A DNA stretch of 64,000 bases, from NCBI RefSeq assembly GCF_001625215.2, contig NC_030381.2, positions 34,904,689 through 34,968,688 of the forward strand, written 5' to 3'. Shown here in pieces: positions 60,249-64,000 of the stretch. Position 1 is the stretch's first letter. Each line of letters starts with the position of its first letter. A model generated the notes under the pieces. The model was not told the DNA's origin and made no database searches. It worked only from the letters and a program-made list of their open reading frames with translations. The DNA comes from Daucus carota subsp. sativus (taxonomy: Eukaryota > Streptophyta > Magnoliopsida > Apiales > Apiaceae). The position numbers and the translations under genes were made by a program.

Positions 60249-60884
60249 ATGGCACGCTATTCCCATCCCAGTCCCAACATTCTGAAACTAAGAAAATCAA
60301 ACTTACTTGTTAACGTAACACCGATTCCTTACTATGATCATCGCCTTCCTTGCCCTTCAAGCTGCTCCGCTTCTCCCTTCCACATTACCTTCATCACTCA
60401 CCTCACACACCGATTCTTGGACCCTCGTCGTCTCTCATTATCATCATCATTCCACTCATCTCCGCGCCTCATTGGAGAGTATCAACAAGTCGTTGGTAGA
60501 ACCACTATTTGTCAAGATGGCACCCTCTTCTTCAATTCTCAAGAGAAGGCCAACTCTAGGCTCGCTGTCAAGACCGCTCTTCGTTCCTTGAATGTCAAGA
60601 AATCTCGACATGACAAGATTTTCAAGCAAGTAATGGCCTTTGGGAGACGGTACAACGACAAAAGGAATGATGGCAGAGGTTTTAAGAAACTGAGAGTGTT
60701 TGGGAGGGGATACAAGAATAGAAGCAATGACAAGGAGGTTTTGAAGGGTCTGGTTGTCGCGATCACCATTGAGCAGAGTTTTATCGGTGATAGAGAAGCG
60801 GTTAATGAGGTGATGCAGAAGTCGTGGGAGGAAAGTAAGTCTCAAGCTCGCGGAGATGGAGATACATTGTTCCTTGTTAATTGA
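60249..60884 (+). CDS. Unrecognised 211-residue ORF
   Basis: The ATG lies in good context (AACATGGC) after a TATA box and pyrimidine-rich leader. GC content is higher than the surroundings. The first ~75 residues are Ser/Pro/His-rich without a clear domain; the rest (from about GRTTICQDGTLFFNSQ) is basic, with a repeated FGR(R/G)Y element (VMAFGRRYNDKRNDG, RVFGRGYKNRSND) and ends IGDREAVNEVMQKSWEESK. A second frame, 60334-60591, is open over the same DNA with a hydrophobic start (MIIAFLALQAAPLL), so a frameshifted signal-peptide gene is an alternative. No family recognised; it may be lineage-specific or a decayed gene. Confidence 0.5.
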   Translation: MARYSHPSPNILKLRKSNLLVNVTPIPYYDHRLPCPSSCSASPFHITFITHLTHRFLDPRRLSLSSSFHSSPRLIGEYQQVVGRTTICQDGTLFFNSQEKANSRLAVKTALRSLNVKKSRHDKIFKQVMAFGRRYNDKRNDGRGFKKLRVFGRGYKNRSNDKEVLKGLVVAITIEQSFIGDREAVNEVMQKSWEESKSQARGDGDTLFLVN

Positions 60885-60994
60885 AAGTTTGATTAACTCT
60901 CTAATTTTCTTATTGAGTTAAGTTGCATGTAAATTACAATCTTGATGTCCTAACTCTGTTTTTAATACTTGATACTTAGTGTTATATACGAAAT

Positions 60995-61688
60995 TGTGAG
61001 GACTTATTAAATGGGCCGAGCCCACAGAAGAAAGACTATTTGGGTCAGGAAAGTCAAGGTCAGTCCGGTCTCAAAGTAACCCTGTCAAAAGATAGGGCGC
61101 GCCCTATCTTTAGGCGCGCCCACTTGCCGAGGAGAGTTTATTTTTATCATCATTCTGAAGGGCAGTGAGAGGTACTTTGTGTTTAGGGGGACGCCCTTGA
61201 GCACGAGTAGATCTCATTGTTATGTTACGAAGGCCCTACCTTGTAGTCTAGGGAGTTGTCCTCCTTGGGAGGTAGAGGAAAGAAAAGAAGACACCCTGGA
61301 GGGTCCTATCTCTGTAGTCCGGCGGGTTGTCCCTGTCGGGGAGTAGGAGAGTGTCCTTGCATTTGGGGTAAGCCCAAAGGGCTAGGCCTCATCGTATTGG
61401 ACCCCTTTCGGGAGGAAGATTCTAGAAGGGGAGGCCCAGCCCACGTGGGTCTCTTAGGAGAAAGAACTACGTAACGGCTTGATCCCCTATAAATAGGGGT
61501 ACGTAGGCAGATTGTAGGCATCGATCATTCTTGAGAGCTATTCCAGTTAGCAATCTAGAACCCTTTGCTTACAATTGCAGCCACCTCCATAACAAACAAT
61601 CAACCATCTCCTACATTCTCGCCAACAGAAATCTTGATTCACGCCGCGAACCTCATCTTTGTTAACCTACCAGTTTTCTCCGTTAACA
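60995..61688 (+). mobile_element. 5' LTR of a Gypsy-type retrotransposon
   Basis: A TG...CA-bounded segment (TGTGAGGACTT ... CCGTTAACA) ends two bases before a primer-binding-site-like TTGGCGCTAGAAGG. It holds a TATA box within a palindrome (CCCCTATAAATAGGGG, 61484-61499). The partner LTR is beyond the window, so the left boundary rests on the TG and on context only. Confidence 0.7.
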
Positions 61689-61690
61689 AA

Positions 61691-61710
61691 TTGGCGCTAG
61701 AAGGAGGGGC
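61691..61710 (+). other. Putative primer-binding site
   Basis: TTGGCGCTAGAAGGAGGGGC directly after the LTR. TTGGCGC at this position is frequent in plant Gypsy elements; the tRNA was not assigned. Confidence 0.55.
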
Positions 61711-61740
61711 TTCGTTCAAGATTTTCCATCGAGGAGAAAG

Positions 61741-64000
61741 ATGTCGAATCACGGCGAGACAACGCCCGGCGGGAACCAACCCCCGGATCCTAGATCGGGG
61801 ATAGGCGATAACCCTCCCGTCGACAACACGCCGGTCGGGAACGCCTCCCAAGATAGAGCAATCATCATAACAGACGGAGAGTCCGGCGTTATGAGACGCC
61901 CCATCTCCGGCTCGCCGCCGGTATTCATAAGCAACGAGGAGCTACTCAAGGAGTTGCACTACTTGAGAAACGAAGCGAGAGAACAGCAAGCGCTCAGAGA
62001 GCGAGTCGCTCAACTGGAATCCCTTGTCCCCGGAACACATCGTTCCGGGAAGCAGCCCTTTGAAGAGGAAAGTCAATCAGGCCATCGTGATGATAGAAGG
62101 CCTGTGATTGTTCCACGAAACTTATTCGCGTCAGGCGGCCAGACTACCGCCGGAGGAGAGGGCGCTAGGGACGGAGGAAGACCCCCGCAAGATAGACGAG
62201 CGACCGCACATCTGGAGGAAGCCAGTCGAGATGTTAACGCTCTGGCGGAAAGATACAGAGGAAGAGTCAGTAGGGCGGATCTTTTGGCCCTGATCAAAGA
62301 TCTTGAAAGTAGACCTGAATATGCGAGTACCGGGTCAAGAACGGCAGGCACAGGTCGAGAAGGACATAGGAAGGAGATTCCACATGGATCAGGCTCAAGA
62401 AGCTATGACAGATCGCAAGAACAAGAACCCCGTGGTTTGGGAGGAAGATCGGAGCAAGACCCGATCGTGCTTGAAGGACGGCAGAGTCAGGGAGGAACGC
62501 GCGAGCAGGCGACGTCTCCGGGCAACGGAAAGACTCATCATCAGGTTCTTTTCTTGTCTCCTCTTTGTAAATTATCGTAAAAGTTATATTATATTTTGTT
62601 CTGGTAGTAGTAGGATATGTAATAATGAATGGTTAGGCAAATCTTGATCAGACCATTGCCGATCCGCATATTCAAGCCTCATCTCAGGCCAATGCTCATG
62701 CCAATCCGCATATTCAAACCTCCTCTCAGGCCAATGCACCCCCATCTGCTCAGACTCACGCTAATCAATCCAATTTTCTCGCCACGGCAAGTGATCTTAT
62801 GGCTACCGGAACACTTCCATCCATGACTCTGTCGCAGCCAAACGTTCAGACCATTCCAGGCATCGGAGCTATTGATGTCAATAGCCTAAGGAAACTTCTG
62901 GCACATTTCGACGGAAGCCAAACGTCTCTTTCAAGCCAAGCCCTATCACCGTTCTCCGCTGAAGTGATAGAGGCTCCGTTGCCAGCCAATTACAGGAACA
63001 CCACCTCCGATTTAAAGTTTCATGGCAACTCAGATGCTGTAGAGTTTCTTGGAAGGTTCAACGTGGAGATGGGTGTCTACCAGATACCGGATCCTGTCAG
63101 GTGTAGACTTCTTGCGGCCACATTCAGAGATAGTGCCTACCAATGGTTCCGGAAATTGGAACCAGCATCCATCACTTCTTGGACAAGCATGCAGACTATG
63201 TTCTTGACTCAGTTCCAGGCAACCGTCAAGTACGCTCCACCGGTCACCACTCTGGCAAATATCAAACAAAAGGAAGGAGAGACTCTTCATGCCTACTTCA
63301 AACGTTTCAATGCAGAGTCATCCAATGTTCGGGGGGCAACTGATGAGACATTGAAGAGCTTCTTGGTGGCCGGGCTTCGAGTAGGAACTGATTTTTGGAA
63401 GCATTTGCAAGGCAATGATCCCAAGTCTCTGGCAGATTTATATGCAAGGGCTGAGGCATACAAAAATGTTGAACAGTCACTGGCTGAGAGTCGAAAGAAT
63501 GAGAGAAGCCCTGGTAAGGCCCGACAAAAGAGAAGGGACCGGTCTCCGAGTCCAGAACCAAGGGGGAGGCGTCGAAGCCCCAATCGAGTCAACACCATGT
63601 ATAGAAGGAATTATACACCTCCTCGAGATCATGAAGACAGGGAAGATCGCTGGACACCACTTGCCGCGCCAATCGATCACATCTTTGAAGTTAATCGTGA
63701 CAAGGGACTCTTCCGCAGGCCAGCTCCACTAAATTCTTGGCAAGCCAAGAATAAGGATAAGTATTGTGAATACCACGAATCAACCGGGCATGATACCCAT
63801 GAATGTAGACAACTGAAAGAAGAGATTGAGTTGCTAATCAAAGAAGGCCAGCTTAATGAATGGATAGTACGAGAAGCCCGGTCCCGACGAGATATTCGAG
63901 CCAAAGACAGAAGGGGGCTTGGCTATACTGGCGATCAAGAGAGGGGAAAGCAAGAAGACATCCAGTTCGTTAAGGAAGGAAGCATTCATGTCATCTTTGG
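61741..64000 (+). CDS. gag: Gypsy-type gag polyprotein, spliced, incomplete at window end
   Basis: Exon 1 is 61741-62544 (268 codons), exon 2 62637-64000 and onward. Exon 1 encodes a disordered, Gly/Arg-rich N-terminus with a short coiled coil (LHYLRNEAREQQALRERVAQLE). Exon 2 starts with a duplicated DPHIQASSQANA-like unit, then the Gypsy gag domain (around FHGNSDAVEFLGRFN, AYQWFRKLEPASITSW), an Arg/Ser-rich stretch, and a zinc-knuckle-like C-x2-H-x4-H-x4-C from 63765 to 63806 followed by RQLKEEIELLIKEG, typical of plant Tat/Retand-like gag. The frame has no stop to the window end. Without splicing, exon 1 stops at 62578-62580. Confidence 0.85.
62545..62636 (+). other. Predicted 92-nt intron in gag
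   Basis: CAG|GTTCTT at 62544/62545 and GGTTAG|GCA at 62636/62637 join two codons in phase 0. The intron is about 70% AT between GC-richer exons and contains the in-frame TAA. Confidence 0.75.

Noticed and set aside
62073..62351. Minus-strand ORFs within gag
   Set aside because: Shadows of the GC-rich gag exon on the opposite strand.

Overview
The window is nuclear DNA from a flowering plant, almost certainly a eudicot. It is AT-rich, and the host genes carry many short GT-AG introns. It contains plant-only families (AWPM-19, GATL, ERD6-like transporters, an RLCK-VI kinase), Stowaway, hAT, Harbinger and Mutator-type elements, and an integrated plant pararetrovirus. The species cannot be read from the sequence. 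All exon coordinates were derived by hand from splice sites, reading-phase continuity and remembered family sequences; no search was run.

Left edge (1-8.1 kb): an endogenous caulimovirid cluster. A reverse-transcriptase pseudogene lies between two inverted copies of a movement-protein region (arms of at least 1.56 kb). The right-hand copy continues into a second small ORF, a promoter/leader and a primer-binding site. The viral sequence ends in a stretch complementary to about 54 nt of initiator tRNA-Met, directly abutting a TA microsatellite. Two related inverted-terminal elements set in TA repeats follow.

8.3-15 kb (minus): eight exons of an ABHD17-type alpha/beta hydrolase. The exon(s) with the catalytic His are not in the window, and a 719-bp hAT-type element sits in one intron. 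15-20.3 kb is intergenic with one Stowaway. 20.3-21.2 kb (plus): AWPM-19 membrane protein with a GC-AG intron. 22.1-24.5 kb (minus): eRF1, with a leaky stop context and a predicted 3'UTR intron laid out as an autoregulatory readthrough/NMD switch. 25.9-27.9 kb (plus): LIFEGUARD/BI-1-like protein. 29.6-30.7 kb (plus): intronless GATL glycosyltransferase. 32.4-33.0 kb (plus): methionine sulfoxide reductase B. 34.0-34.7 kb (minus): a small basic protein with a PNRC-like motif. 36.6-39.5 kb (plus): an RLCK-VI kinase with an inserted pentapeptide repeat.

42.5-45.7 kb and 51.6-54.9 kb (both minus) are tandem ERD6-like sugar transporters, each with 17 exons and an open reading frame. Between and beyond them lie two poly(A) retroposons with target-site duplications, possible Helitron ends, a lone captured-looking exon, and a foldback Mutator-like element (9-bp duplication) split by a 1.6-kb poly(A) retroposon (16-bp duplication). 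At 60.2-60.9 kb is an unrecognised ORF with a TATA box. The right edge (61-64 kb) is the 5' LTR and gag of a Gypsy-type retrotransposon whose gag appears to need splicing of a 92-nt intron; it runs off the window.
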